From: Massilia litorea
GTDB taxonomy: Bacteria; Pseudomonadota; Gammaproteobacteria; Burkholderiales; Burkholderiaceae_D
Length of the DNA: 64,000 nucleotides
Direction of reading: 5' to 3'
Assembly: GCF_015101885.1 (NCBI RefSeq)
Contig: NZ_CP062941.1
Coordinates: 3,348,001 to 3,412,000 of the forward strand
Position 1 is the stretch's first letter. Each line of letters starts with the position of its first letter. Positions 53,827-62,658 of this stretch are shown here, piece after piece. The notes under the pieces are model-generated. The model did no database searches, was not told where the DNA came from, and saw nothing but the letters and a program-made list of their open reading frames with translations. A program made the translations under genes and the position numbers.

Positions 53827-54567
53827 ATGTTCCACCCCTGCGTCGTCATCCCCGTCTATAACCACGAGCACGCGATCGGCAAGGTGCTCGACCAGGTGCT
53901 GGCCCATGGCTTGCCCGTGATCCTGGTCGACGACGCCAGTTCGCCGTCCTGCGCCGCCACGCTCGATGCGCTGGCGGCCGCCCATCCTGGCCGCGTCGTG
54001 CTCGAGCGGCACGCTGTGAACCAGGGCAAGGGCGGGGCGGTGCTGACCGGTTTCCGACGCGCGGCGAAGGATGGCTACAGCCACGTGCTGCAGGTGGATG
54101 CCGACGGCCAGCACTGCGTGGCCGACATGGAGCGCTTCCTGGACGCCGCCCGCGCCCGGCCGCGCGCGGTGGTGGCGGGCTGCCCGGTATATGACGAATC
54201 GGTGCCGGCCCTGCGCCTGTACGCGCGCTACCTGACCCATGTCTGGGTCTGGATCAACACGCTCTCTCTGGCGATCCGCGATTCGATGTGCGGCTTTCGC
54301 GTCTATCCGGTGGCGCCGGTGCTGGCGCTGGCGCAGCGGCGCCGCCTCGGCCTGCGCATGAACTTCGACATCGAGATCCTGGTGCGCCTGTACTGGGACG
54401 GCGTCGAGGTGGTCAACCTGCCGACCAAAGTCGGGTATCCGGAAGACGGCGTCTCGCATTTCAAGGCCTGGACCGACAATGTCCTCATCACCCGCATGCA
54501 CGTGAACCTGTTCTTCGGCATGCTGCCGCGCATTCCCTCGCTTCTGGGGCGCAAATGGCGCACCTGA
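53827..54567 (+). CDS. Family 2 glycosyltransferase
   Basis: 246 residues. The GT-A nucleotide-sugar site is CVVIPVYNHEHAIGKVLDQV, then VILVDDASS and LQVDADGQH (DxD equivalent). The C-terminal QWT-like helix region is YPEDGVSHFKAWTDNVLIT. It would transfer a sugar (or similar group) to the lipid-linked pigment on the cytosolic face. Its stop and the start of the acyltransferase share TGATG. In E. coli ApeJ the GT2 and acyltransferase parts are, to my recollection, one protein. Confidence 0.87.
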   Translation: MFHPCVVIPVYNHEHAIGKVLDQVLAHGLPVILVDDASSPSCAATLDALAAAHPGRVVLERHAVNQGKGGAVLTGFRRAAKDGYSHVLQVDADGQHCVADMERFLDAARARPRAVVAGCPVYDESVPALRLYARYLTHVWVWINTLSLAIRDSMCGFRVYPVAPVLALAQRRRLGLRMNFDIEILVRLYWDGVEVVNLPTKVGYPEDGVSHFKAWTDNVLITRMHVNLFFGMLPRIPSLLGRKWRT

Positions 54568-55505
54568 TGTCGGACACGCGCCACTGGGCCGCGATCAACG
54601 AAGCGTCCTTCGTGGCCGGCATGCGCCTGCTGTTCTGGGTCTGCCGCGTGTTCGGCCGCTGGCCCTTCCGCATCGTGCTGTATCCGGTGCTGCTGTGGTA
54701 CGTGGCGACCCAGGCGCGTGCGCGCCGGGTGTCGGGCGACTACCTGCGCCGGGTCGGCGCGCCGGGCGGCGTGTTCGGCGTGCTGCGCCATTTCGGCGCC
54801 TTCGCCGAGGCCATCCTCGACAAGATGCTGCTCTGGGGCGGCCTGTTCGACCTCGACCAGGTGAAGCTGCACGGCGCCGAGCCGCTGCTGCAGATGATCC
54901 GCGAGCGGCGCGGCGCGCTGCTGGTGTGCTCGCACCTGGGCAACCTCGACCTGTGCCGCGCGCTGTCGCTGCGCACGCCGGGCTTGAGAATCACGGTGCT
55001 GGTGCATACCCGCCATGCCCAGGCCTTCAATGGCATGCTCGCGAAACTCGATCCGCGCAGCCAGCTGAACCTGATGCAGGTGACCGAGATGACGCCGGCC
55101 ACCGCGATGCAGCTGTCCGAACGCGTCGAACGCGGCGAGTTCGTCGTCATCGCGGGCGACCGGGTGCCGGTATCGAGCAACCCGCGCGTCGCGCTGGCGC
55201 CTTTCCTCGGTCAGGCCGCGGCCTTCCCGGTCGGCCCCTATGTGATGGCCTCGGTGCTGGGCTGCCCGCTGTACGCGCTGTTCACCACGCGCCAGGGCTT
55301 TGAGGCGCCCTACGAACTCCATTTCGAGCGTCTGCGCGAGCAGGTAGCGCTGCCGCGCCGCGGGCGCGAGGCAGCGCTCACGGAACTGGCGGGCGAGTAT
55401 GCCGCCCGCCTCGAACACCATGTCCGGCGCGCACCGCTGGAATGGTTCAACTTTTACGACTTTTGGCACTTACCCGATTCGGAACGCGCAGATGCAGCTC
55501 ACTGA
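54567..55505 (+). CDS. LpxL/HtrB-like lysophospholipid acyltransferase family protein
   Basis: 312 residues. An N-terminal membrane-associated helix (FVAGMRLLFWVCRVFGRWPF) is followed by the LPLAT domain: GALLVCSHLGNLDLCRAL contains the H-x4-D motif, and FVVIAGDRVPVSSNPR is the second block. It probably adds a fatty acyl group to the glycosylated anchor. The start at 54567 overlaps the previous stop (TGATG); an ATG at 54555 would give a slightly longer protein. It overlaps the ammonia-lyase gene by 14 bp. Confidence 0.85.
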   Translation: MSDTRHWAAINEASFVAGMRLLFWVCRVFGRWPFRIVLYPVLLWYVATQARARRVSGDYLRRVGAPGGVFGVLRHFGAFAEAILDKMLLWGGLFDLDQVKLHGAEPLLQMIRERRGALLVCSHLGNLDLCRALSLRTPGLRITVLVHTRHAQAFNGMLAKLDPRSQLNLMQVTEMTPATAMQLSERVERGEFVVIAGDRVPVSSNPRVALAPFLGQAAAFPVGPYVMASVLGCPLYALFTTRQGFEAPYELHFERLREQVALPRRGREAALTELAGEYAARLEHHVRRAPLEWFNFYDFWHLPDSERADAAH

Positions 55506-57051
55506 CCTGAACACACCCCAGCGCACCGTGCGCTTCGACCGCGAACGCCTGGCGCTGGAGGATATCGTCGACATCGCACGCGGCAGCGCGCGTCCGGAAC
55601 TCTCGGACGACCCGGCCTTCCGCGCCGCGATCGCCAAGGGCGCCGATTTCCTCGACCGCCTGCTGCGCGAAGACGGCGCCATCTACGGCGTGACCACCGG
55701 CTACGGCGACTCCTGCACGGTCGCCGTGCCGCTGTCGCTGGTCTCGGAACTGCCGCACCACCTGTACACCTACCACGGCTGCGGCCTCGGCGCCCACCTG
55801 AGCCCGGCGCAGACGCGCGCGGTGATGGGCGCGCGCCTGGCTTCGCTCTCGAAAGGCTTTTCGGGCGTGAGCGTGGGGCTGCTCGAGCAGATCGTGCGCC
55901 TGTTCGACGCCGGCCTGCTGCCCCTGATCCCGAGCGAGGGTTCGGTCGGCGCCAGCGGCGACCTGACGCCGCTGTCCTATCTGGCGGCGGTGCTGTGCGG
56001 CGAGCGCGAAGTGCTGCGCGACAGCGTGCAGGTGCCGGCCGGCCAGGCGCTGGCCGATGCGGGGATTGCCCCGCTCCGTCTGCGCCCGAAAGAGGGCCTC
56101 GCCATCATGAACGGCACCGCCGTCATGACCGGCCTGGCCTGCCTGGCCTGGGACCGCGCCGACTACCTGGCGCGCCTGACCACGCGCATCACGGCGCTCG
56201 CCTCGTTCGCGCTCGACGGCAACGACCACCACTTCGACGAGACCCTGTTCTCGGTCAAGCCGCATGCCGGTATGCAGAATGTGGCCGCCTGGCTGCGCCA
56301 GGACCTGGAATACGCAGGCCAGCTGGAACGCAACGGCAAGCGCCTCCAGGACCGCTACTCGATCCGCTGCGCCCCGCACGTGATCGGTGTGCTGGCCGAT
56401 GCGCTGCCGTTCTTCCGGGATGCCATCGAAAACGAATTGAACAGCGCGAACGACAACCCGATCATCGACGCCGAGGGCGAGCGCGTGCTGCATGGGGGCC
56501 ACTTCTACGGCGGCCATATCGCGTTTGCGATGGACAGCATGAAGAATGCGGTGGCCAACCTGGCCGACCTGCTCGACCGCCAGATGGCGCTGCTGGTCGA
56601 CGCCCGCTACAACCAGGGCCTGCCGGCCAACCTGTCGGGCGGCACGGGCGAGCGCGCCGCGATCAACCATGGCCTGAAGGCCCTGCAGATCAGCGCGTCG
56701 GCCTGGACCGCGGAAGCCCTGAAGCTGACGATGCCGGCCTCGGTGTTCTCGCGCTCCACCGAGTGCCACAACCAGGACAAGGTCAGCATGGGCACGATCG
56801 CCGCGCGCGACTGCCTGCGCGTGCTGGAACTGGTCGAACAGGTCGCCGCCGCGCTCCTGATCACGGTGCGCCAGGGCGTCTGGCTCAGGACGAAGCTCGA
56901 CAGCTCGCGCGCGCTGCCGGTGCCGCTGTCGCGCATGATGGACCTGCTGGGCCAGGACATCGCGCCCGTGGTCGAAGACCGCCGCCTCGATCCGGAACTG
57001 CACCTGCTGCTGGGCCGCATCCGCGACCAGGCCTGGAGCCTGTATGCGTAA
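55492..57051 (+). CDS. Aromatic amino-acid ammonia-lyase (HAL/TAL family)
   Basis: 519 residues. The MIO cofactor forms from Ala154-Ser155-Gly156 in SVGASGDLTPLSYLAA. The catalytic Tyr65 is in IYGVTTGYG. NSANDNPIIDAEGERVLHGG and YNQGLPANLSGGTGERAA are family blocks. It makes an aryl acrylate plus ammonia from an aromatic amino acid, here most likely to supply the aryl starter (for example 4-coumarate from tyrosine) to the ligase. The selectivity pair corresponding to His-Leu of bacterial TAL reads Tyr94-His95 (my alignment), so the substrate is not certain; histidine cannot be excluded. Confidence 0.9.
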   Translation: MQLTDLNTPQRTVRFDRERLALEDIVDIARGSARPELSDDPAFRAAIAKGADFLDRLLREDGAIYGVTTGYGDSCTVAVPLSLVSELPHHLYTYHGCGLGAHLSPAQTRAVMGARLASLSKGFSGVSVGLLEQIVRLFDAGLLPLIPSEGSVGASGDLTPLSYLAAVLCGEREVLRDSVQVPAGQALADAGIAPLRLRPKEGLAIMNGTAVMTGLACLAWDRADYLARLTTRITALASFALDGNDHHFDETLFSVKPHAGMQNVAAWLRQDLEYAGQLERNGKRLQDRYSIRCAPHVIGVLADALPFFRDAIENELNSANDNPIIDAEGERVLHGGHFYGGHIAFAMDSMKNAVANLADLLDRQMALLVDARYNQGLPANLSGGTGERAAINHGLKALQISASAWTAEALKLTMPASVFSRSTECHNQDKVSMGTIAARDCLRVLELVEQVAAALLITVRQGVWLRTKLDSSRALPVPLSRMMDLLGQDIAPVVEDRRLDPELHLLLGRIRDQAWSLYA

Positions 57052-57478
57052 AGTCAAAAGCCCGGCACGCTGGTTCGCCGAAGTCGAGATGGCGGTGCAG
57101 TTCTTCGAACTCGACCCGATGCAGATCGTCTGGCACGGCAACTACGTGAAATACCTCGAGGTCGCGCGCTGTGCGCTGCTCGACAAGATCGGCTACAACT
57201 ACGGCCAGATGCAGGAATCGGGCTATATGTGGCCGATCATCGAGATGAACCTGCGCTATGCCGGCCCGGCCACCTTCGGCCAGCGCCTGCTGCTGCGCGC
57301 CGAGATCGTCGAGTGGGAAAACCGCCTGCGCATCGACTACCTGATCAGCGACGCCGCCAGCGGCAAGCGCCTCAACCGCGCCACCACGACCCAGGTCGCG
57401 GTCGACATCAAGAGCGGCGAGATGTGCTTCGTCTCGCCCGCCATCCTGTTCGAAAAACTCGGAGTACCCGCACCATGA
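57044..57478 (+). CDS. apeK: ApeK-like hotdog thioesterase
   Basis: 144 residues of the YbgC/4HBT family: FFELDPMQIVWHGNYVKYLE carries the Asp and His-Gly-Asn active-site region (D-x-M-x-I-V-W-H-G-N-Y). It presumably releases or edits acyl chains on the carrier protein during pigment synthesis. It overlaps the ammonia-lyase gene by 8 bp and the LolA-like gene by 4 bp (ATGA). Confidence 0.88.
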   Translation: MRKVKSPARWFAEVEMAVQFFELDPMQIVWHGNYVKYLEVARCALLDKIGYNYGQMQESGYMWPIIEMNLRYAGPATFGQRLLLRAEIVEWENRLRIDYLISDAASGKRLNRATTTQVAVDIKSGEMCFVSPAILFEKLGVPAP

Positions 57479-58101
57479 AACGCACGCATCTGAAGCCGAT
57501 CCTTGTCAGGCTGCTGCTGGCCGCCTCCTGCGCCGCGGCCGCAAACAGCCAGGCCGCCGCGCCGGTCGCGAAGATCCAGGCCATGCTCGCCAAACCCGAA
57601 CAGCTGTGCGGCCGCTTCGAGCAGTCCAAGCAGCTGGCCGGCATGAAAAAGCCCTTGCTCTCGAGCGGCCGCTTCTGCGTCGTCGCCGGCAAGGGCGTGC
57701 TGTGGCGCACCCTGAAACCCTTCCCGAACACGCTGCGCCTGAAGCGCGACGAGATCGTCCATATGCAAGGCGAGCGTGTCGCCATGCGCCTCGACGCCAG
57801 CCAGGAGCCGACGGTACGCATGATCAACGGCGTCCTGTTCTCGCTGCTGGCCGGCGACCTGGGCCAGCTCGAGACCCTGTTCGACGTCGACGGCTCCGTT
57901 TCCGAGAATGGCTGGAAGGTCGCGCTGAAGGCGAAGAGCGCCGCGCTGGCGCGCGCCATCGGCGCCATCTCGCTCGACGGCGCAGCCTATGTGCGCAGCA
58001 TCCAGATGAACGAGGAGAGCGGCGACAGGACCAGCATCGTCTTCTCGGACATCAAGACGGGGCCGGCGGCCCTGCTGCCTGAAGAGGCGGCCCTGCTGTG
58101 A
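57475..58101 (+). CDS. apeL: ApeL-like LolA-type periplasmic carrier
   Basis: 208 residues. A signal peptide covers about 1-27 (LVRLLLAASCAAAANSQA). The mature part has the LolA-like pattern: CGRFEQSKQLAGMKKPLLSS, then GKGVLWRTLKPFPNTLRLKR. Such proteins cradle a lipid in an open beta-barrel; here it would ferry the lipid-linked polyene across the periplasm after the MMPL exporter. The genuine lolA is expected elsewhere in the genome. Overlaps both neighbours by 4 bp. Confidence 0.87.
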   Translation: MKRTHLKPILVRLLLAASCAAAANSQAAAPVAKIQAMLAKPEQLCGRFEQSKQLAGMKKPLLSSGRFCVVAGKGVLWRTLKPFPNTLRLKRDEIVHMQGERVAMRLDASQEPTVRMINGVLFSLLAGDLGQLETLFDVDGSVSENGWKVALKAKSAALARAIGAISLDGAAYVRSIQMNEESGDRTSIVFSDIKTGPAALLPEEAALL

Positions 58102-60476
58102 TCGGATCGCAAAGCGCCCAACAACGCCTGGCGCTGCTCTGGGCGCTCGTCGTCTGCCTGCTGGTCGGGCATAACGCCTGGCTCTGGCTGGGCCAGCGCA
58201 TCGTGCCCGACACCGACATCCTGGCCCTGCTGCCGCTGGACGAGCGCGACCCGGTCCTGCAGCAGTCGTTCACGCACATGGTCGACAGCGCGCAGCAGCG
58301 CGTGGTGGTGCTGGTCGGCGCCAGGGAGTGGAGCGATGCCCAACGGGCGGCCGACGCCTACCGCGCCGCACTGGCGCCGCACGCTGCGCTGCTCGCCTTC
58401 GACGCCATCGGCGACGAGGCGCAAGCCGGCTGGCTGGCCGGCCTGCAGCGCCACGCCAGCCTGCTGGTGGGCGCGGAAGGGGAACGCCAGCTGCGCGAGC
58501 AGCCGGCGCGCTACTGGCTTGACGCGGCCCTGGCGCGCCTGTACAGCGCCTTCTCGGGCCCGAAGCTGGGCGCCTTCCGCGACGACCCGTTCGGCCTGTT
58601 CGCCGGCTGGATGCAGGAGCGTGCCGGCGAAACGCCGGTGCGTCCGCGCGACGGCCGCCTGTTCGTCGAAGGGGAAGGGCGCCAGTATGTACTGCTGACC
58701 TACACCTTGAAACAGTCGGCGTTTTCGCTGGGCGCCCAGGGCGCGGTCGTGCCCTTGCTGGACGCGGCCAGGGGCGCCGCCGCCGGCGCCGTGCCGTCCG
58801 CCGAAGTGATCCAGGCCGGCGTGGTGCTGCATGCCGCCGCCGCCGGCCGCCAGGCCAGCCGCGAGATCCACACGATCGGCGCAGGCTCCCTGATCGGCAT
58901 CGTGCTGCTGACCTGGCTGACCTTCCGTTCCGTGAAACCGATCTCGCTGATCGTGCTGGCCATTGCCGTCGGCTTCCTGGGCGCGCTGTCCGTCTGCTGG
59001 CTGCTGTTCGGCCGCATCCATTTGCTGACCCTGGTATTCGGCGCCAGCCTGATCGGCGTGGCCCAGGATTACGGCATCTATTTCCTCTGTCACCGCCTCG
59101 GCGCCGATCCGCAGCTCGACTCGCCGGCTTTGCTGCGCCGCCTGCTGCCCGGCCTCGGCCTGACCTTGCTGGCCGCCGTGATCGGCTATCTCGGCCTCGC
59201 CCTGACGCCTTTCCCGGGACTGCGCCACATGGCCGTGTTCTCGGCGCTGGGCCTGGTCTTCGCCTGGCTGACCGTGGTGTGCTGGTTCCCGGCCCTGATT
59301 GGTCCGCGCACCCTGAAGGCCGGGCCGCTGGCGCGCGGCTACCGCGCCCTGGTGGCGCGCTGGCCGCGCGTCTCAAACCAACCGGCGGCGCTGCTGCTGG
59401 TCGCGGTCCTTGGCGTGTTCACGGCCCTCGGCTGGTCGCGCCTGAAAGTCAACGACGATATCCGCTCGCTGCAATCCTCGCCGCCCGAACTGATCCGCGA
59501 CCAGATCAAGCTGGGCAAGCTGCTCGACGCCCCAAGCCCGGTCCAGTACTACCTGGTGCGCGGCAGCTCGAACGAAGCAGTGCTGCAGCGCGAGGAAGCG
59601 CTCAAGGCCCGCCTCGAACCCCTGATCGCCGGGGGCGACATCGGCGGCTACCAGGCGCTCTCGAACTGGGTGCCGTCCCAGCGCACCCAGGCCGAGCGCC
59701 TGGCGCTGGTCGACAATAAACTGCTGGCCGGCGACGGTCCGCTGGCGGGACTGGCGCGCGAGATCGGCGAGGATGCCGCATGGGTCGCGGCCACCCGCGC
59801 CCACCTGCGCACCAATGCGGTGCCGCTGCGCCTCGACGATTTCCTGCGCACCTCGGCCAGCGAACCCTGGCGCCACCTCTGGCTGGGGAAAGTCGAGGGC
59901 GAATACGCCAGCATCGTCGCCCTGCGCGGGATGCCCTACGCGGCCATCCCGAGCCTGGCACGGGCCGCCGACGGCCTCGCCGGGGTGCAGTGGGTCGACA
60001 AGGTCGGCGGCATCTCCTCGGTCCTCGGCCGCTACCGTGCCTGGATGGGCTGGGCGGTGCTGGGCGCCTATGCGGTCGTGTTCCTGGTGCTGCTGCCGCG
60101 CTACCGCGGCCGCACCTGGCGCGTGCTGGCGCCGACCGCCGCGGCCAGCCTGCTGACCCTGGCGCTGCTCGGCTTTGCCGGCCAGAGCCTGCAGCTGTTC
60201 CACGTACTGGCGCTGATGCTGCTGCTCGGCGTCGGCGTCGACTATGGCATCTTCATGCAGGAAGAGCACGAGCGCGGGATTGATGCGCCCTGGCTCGCGG
60301 TCGGCCTTTCGGCGGCCAGCACCATCCTTTCGTTCGGCCTGCTCGGCCTGTCCGGCACCCCGGCCTTGCAGGCGTTCGGCCTGACGATGCTGGTCGGTAC
60401 CGCGCTGGTCTGGCTGGGCGCCCCGTGCTTCACCGTCACCAAGGAGGAACCCCATGCTTCGCCCGTCCTGGCTTGA
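58098..60476 (+). CDS. apeM: ApeM-like MMPL/RND-family exporter
   Basis: 792 residues with the MMPL plan: TM1, a large periplasmic domain (about 40-250), then five helices (SLIGIVLLTWLTFR, LIVLAIAVGFLGALSVCWLL, LVFGASLIGVAQDYGIYFLC, LLAAVIGYLGLALTPF, VFSALGLVFAWLTVVCWFPA), and the same pattern repeated in the second half (LLLGVGVDYGIFMQEEHERG). It is driven by the proton gradient and would lift the lipid-linked pigment from the inner membrane. It starts with GTG, overlapping apeL by 4 bp (GTGA). Confidence 0.9.
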   Translation: MIGSQSAQQRLALLWALVVCLLVGHNAWLWLGQRIVPDTDILALLPLDERDPVLQQSFTHMVDSAQQRVVVLVGAREWSDAQRAADAYRAALAPHAALLAFDAIGDEAQAGWLAGLQRHASLLVGAEGERQLREQPARYWLDAALARLYSAFSGPKLGAFRDDPFGLFAGWMQERAGETPVRPRDGRLFVEGEGRQYVLLTYTLKQSAFSLGAQGAVVPLLDAARGAAAGAVPSAEVIQAGVVLHAAAAGRQASREIHTIGAGSLIGIVLLTWLTFRSVKPISLIVLAIAVGFLGALSVCWLLFGRIHLLTLVFGASLIGVAQDYGIYFLCHRLGADPQLDSPALLRRLLPGLGLTLLAAVIGYLGLALTPFPGLRHMAVFSALGLVFAWLTVVCWFPALIGPRTLKAGPLARGYRALVARWPRVSNQPAALLLVAVLGVFTALGWSRLKVNDDIRSLQSSPPELIRDQIKLGKLLDAPSPVQYYLVRGSSNEAVLQREEALKARLEPLIAGGDIGGYQALSNWVPSQRTQAERLALVDNKLLAGDGPLAGLAREIGEDAAWVAATRAHLRTNAVPLRLDDFLRTSASEPWRHLWLGKVEGEYASIVALRGMPYAAIPSLARAADGLAGVQWVDKVGGISSVLGRYRAWMGWAVLGAYAVVFLVLLPRYRGRTWRVLAPTAAASLLTLALLGFAGQSLQLFHVLALMLLLGVGVDYGIFMQEEHERGIDAPWLAVGLSAASTILSFGLLGLSGTPALQAFGLTMLVGTALVWLGAPCFTVTKEEPHASPVLA

Positions 60477-61017
60477 CCGCAGTACCAAAGGCGCGCTGCT
60501 GGCAGCAGCCGTGCTGCTCGCCGGCTGCACGAAAAAAGAAGAGGTACCGGCGCGCCTCGGCCTGCGCCTGGCCCCGGCTGCGCTGGGCGAATCGATCAGC
60601 GTGCAGCAGCACCTGACGGTGCAGCGCCCCGGCGGTACCAACGACCTCGACGCCGCACTCGAAGTCGACCCGAACAAGGTCAGCCTGGTCGGGCTGGCGC
60701 TCGGCATGCGCGTGCTGAGCCTCGAGTTCGACGGCAAGGAACTGCTTGAGTGGCGCCACCCGATGCTGCCGAAACAGGTGCGCGCCGCCGACGTGCTGGA
60801 AGACGTGCAGCTGACCGTGTGGCCCGCGGCCGAAATTGCGCGCGTGCTGCCGGCCGGCTGGACGATCGAGGAGCAGGGCCTGCGCCGCACGCTGCGCCGC
60901 GAAGGCGTGGTCGTGGCCACGATCGACTACAGCGGCACCCCGCGCTGGAAGGGCAAGGCGGTGCTGGACAACCTGCGCTACAAATACAAGCTGACCATCG
61001 AGTCGGCTGCCGAATAA
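60454..61017 (+). CDS. apeN: ApeN-like DUF3261 lipoprotein
   Basis: 187 residues. The lipoprotein signal is ALLAAAVLLAGCTKKEE (lipobox LLAGC, Cys after about 25 residues). Residues after it (RLGLRLAPAALGESISVQQH and later DGKELLEWRHPMLPKQVRAA) fit DUF3261, which sits next to MMPL and LolA genes in aryl-polyene clusters. It is LolB-like in logic: it could receive the pigment at the outer membrane. It overlaps apeM by 23 bp. Confidence 0.85.
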   Translation: MLRPSWLDRSTKGALLAAAVLLAGCTKKEEVPARLGLRLAPAALGESISVQQHLTVQRPGGTNDLDAALEVDPNKVSLVGLALGMRVLSLEFDGKELLEWRHPMLPKQVRAADVLEDVQLTVWPAAEIARVLPAGWTIEEQGLRRTLRREGVVVATIDYSGTPRWKGKAVLDNLRYKYKLTIESAAE

Positions 61018-61018
61018 G

Positions 61019-62203
61019 ATGATGATCTACCTGAACGATTGCGCGCTCGTCTGCGCGCTCGGCGCCGACCGCGAGACGGCGCGGCGCCGTTTGCTGGAGG
61101 ACGCCGCGAGCGGCCTCACGCTGTCGGACGCCTGCTCCCCGGGCCGCACGCTGCCCCTCGGCCGCGTCGAGGCCGTGCTGCCCGACATGGCGCACCTGCC
61201 GCTGCCGATGCGGAGCCGGAACAACGCGCTGGCGCTGGCCGCGCTGGCCCAGATCCGGCCGGCGGTCGACGCCGCGATTGCCCGCTACGGCGCGGACCGG
61301 GTCGGCGTCATCGTCGGCACCAGCACCTCGGGCGTGGGCGCGACCGAAAGCGCGATCGCCGCGCACGTGGCGGGCCAGCCACTGCCGGAAGACTTCCACT
61401 ACGGCCAGCAGGAGATGGATTCGCCCGCCGCGCTGCTGGCGCACGCGCTGAATGTGTCCGGCCCGGCCTATGTCCATTCGAGCGCCTGTTCCTCGAGCGC
61501 CAAGGCCATGGCCAGCGCCGCGCGCCTGATCCGCATGGGCCTGGTCGACGCGGTCGTCAGCGGCGGCGTCGACACCCTGTGCGGCTTCACGGTCGCCGGC
61601 TTCAGTGCCCTCGAATCGGTCAGCGCCGTGCAGTGCAACCCGCTCGGCGCCAGCCGCAACGGGATCAACCTGGGCGAGGGCGCGGCCCTGTTCCTGATGA
61701 GCCGCGAGCCGGCCGCGGTCGCCCTGTGCGGCTGGGGCGAGTCCTCGGACGGCCACCATATGTCGGCGCCCGATCCGAACGGCGGCGGCGCGCGCATCGC
61801 GATGAACGAGGCCCTGCGCCGCGCCGGCATCGACGCCGGCCAGGTCGACTACATCAACCTGCACGGCACGGCGACCGTGCAGAACGACGCGATGGAATCG
61901 CGCGCCGTGGCCGACCTGTTCGGCAGCGAGGTGGCGGTCAGCTCGACCAAGCCTTTTACCGGCCACACGCTGGGCGCTGCCGGGGCAGTGGAGGCGGCCT
62001 TCTGCTGGATCGCGATGCAGGACGATAACGCGGCCGGCATGCTGCCGCCGCACCTGTGGGATGGCACGCCCGACCCGGCGCTGCCTTCATTGAACGTGGC
62101 GCAGCCGGGCGCCAGGCTTGGCCGTCCGATCCGCTACGCGCTGAGTAATTCCTTCGCTTTCGGCGGCTCGAATGCGGCGCTGCTGTTCGGGAGAACACAA
62201 TGA
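61019..62203 (+). CDS. apeO: ApeO-like beta-ketoacyl-ACP synthase
   Basis: 394 residues. A full KAS II fold with the Cys-His-His set: Cys157 in VHSSACSSSAKAM, His282 in NLHGTATVQND and His315 in PFTGHTLGAAGAVE. It elongates the polyene on the carrier protein as a partner of the Cys-less ApeC at the head of the operon. It begins 1 bp after apeN; ATG codons at 61019 and 61022 are both possible. It overlaps apeP by 4 bp. Confidence 0.92.
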   Translation: MMIYLNDCALVCALGADRETARRRLLEDAASGLTLSDACSPGRTLPLGRVEAVLPDMAHLPLPMRSRNNALALAALAQIRPAVDAAIARYGADRVGVIVGTSTSGVGATESAIAAHVAGQPLPEDFHYGQQEMDSPAALLAHALNVSGPAYVHSSACSSSAKAMASAARLIRMGLVDAVVSGGVDTLCGFTVAGFSALESVSAVQCNPLGASRNGINLGEGAALFLMSREPAAVALCGWGESSDGHHMSAPDPNGGGARIAMNEALRRAGIDAGQVDYINLHGTATVQNDAMESRAVADLFGSEVAVSSTKPFTGHTLGAAGAVEAAFCWIAMQDDNAAGMLPPHLWDGTPDPALPSLNVAQPGARLGRPIRYALSNSFAFGGSNAALLFGRTQ

Positions 62204-62658
62204 ACCTGCCCGATATCAAAACGCTGGTGCCGCACAGCGGCGCCATGTCGCTGCTGGACACCCTGCTGGCGGCCGACGCCGAGACCCTCGACGCCCAGGT
62301 GCGCATTCGGCCGGACTCGATGTTCTGCAGCGGCGGCGCAGTCGGCGCCTGGGTCGGCGTCGAATACATGGCGCAGGCGGTGGCCGCCCACGCCGGCTTT
62401 ACGGCGCGCCAGCGCGGCGAGCCGGTGCGCGTCGGCTTCCTGCTTGGCAGCCGGCGCTATGCCTGCAGCGTGCCGGCCTTTGCGGTCGGCAGCGTATTAC
62501 ATATCCACGTGCAGCGCGCGCTGCAGGGCGACAACGGCCTGGGCGCGTTCGACTGCCGTATCACAGATGGGCAGGACGGGACCGAGCTGGCCAGCGCCAC
62601 GATCACCGTCTTCCAGCCCGACAATGTCGAAGAGTTTTTGCAACGGAGTTCCGAATGA
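62200..62658 (+). CDS. apeP: ApeP-like 3-hydroxyacyl-ACP dehydratase
   Basis: 152 residues, one hotdog domain. LVPHSGAMSLLDTLLAADAE carries the catalytic His, and GVEYMAQAVAAHAGFTAR carries the Glu. It removes water from the 3-hydroxyacyl intermediates to form the conjugated double bonds. In E. coli ApeP works with ApeI, which is fused to ApeH here. It overlaps the KS before it and the reductase after it by 4 bp each. Confidence 0.9.
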   Translation: MNLPDIKTLVPHSGAMSLLDTLLAADAETLDAQVRIRPDSMFCSGGAVGAWVGVEYMAQAVAAHAGFTARQRGEPVRVGFLLGSRRYACSVPAFAVGSVLHIHVQRALQGDNGLGAFDCRITDGQDGTELASATITVFQPDNVEEFLQRSSE

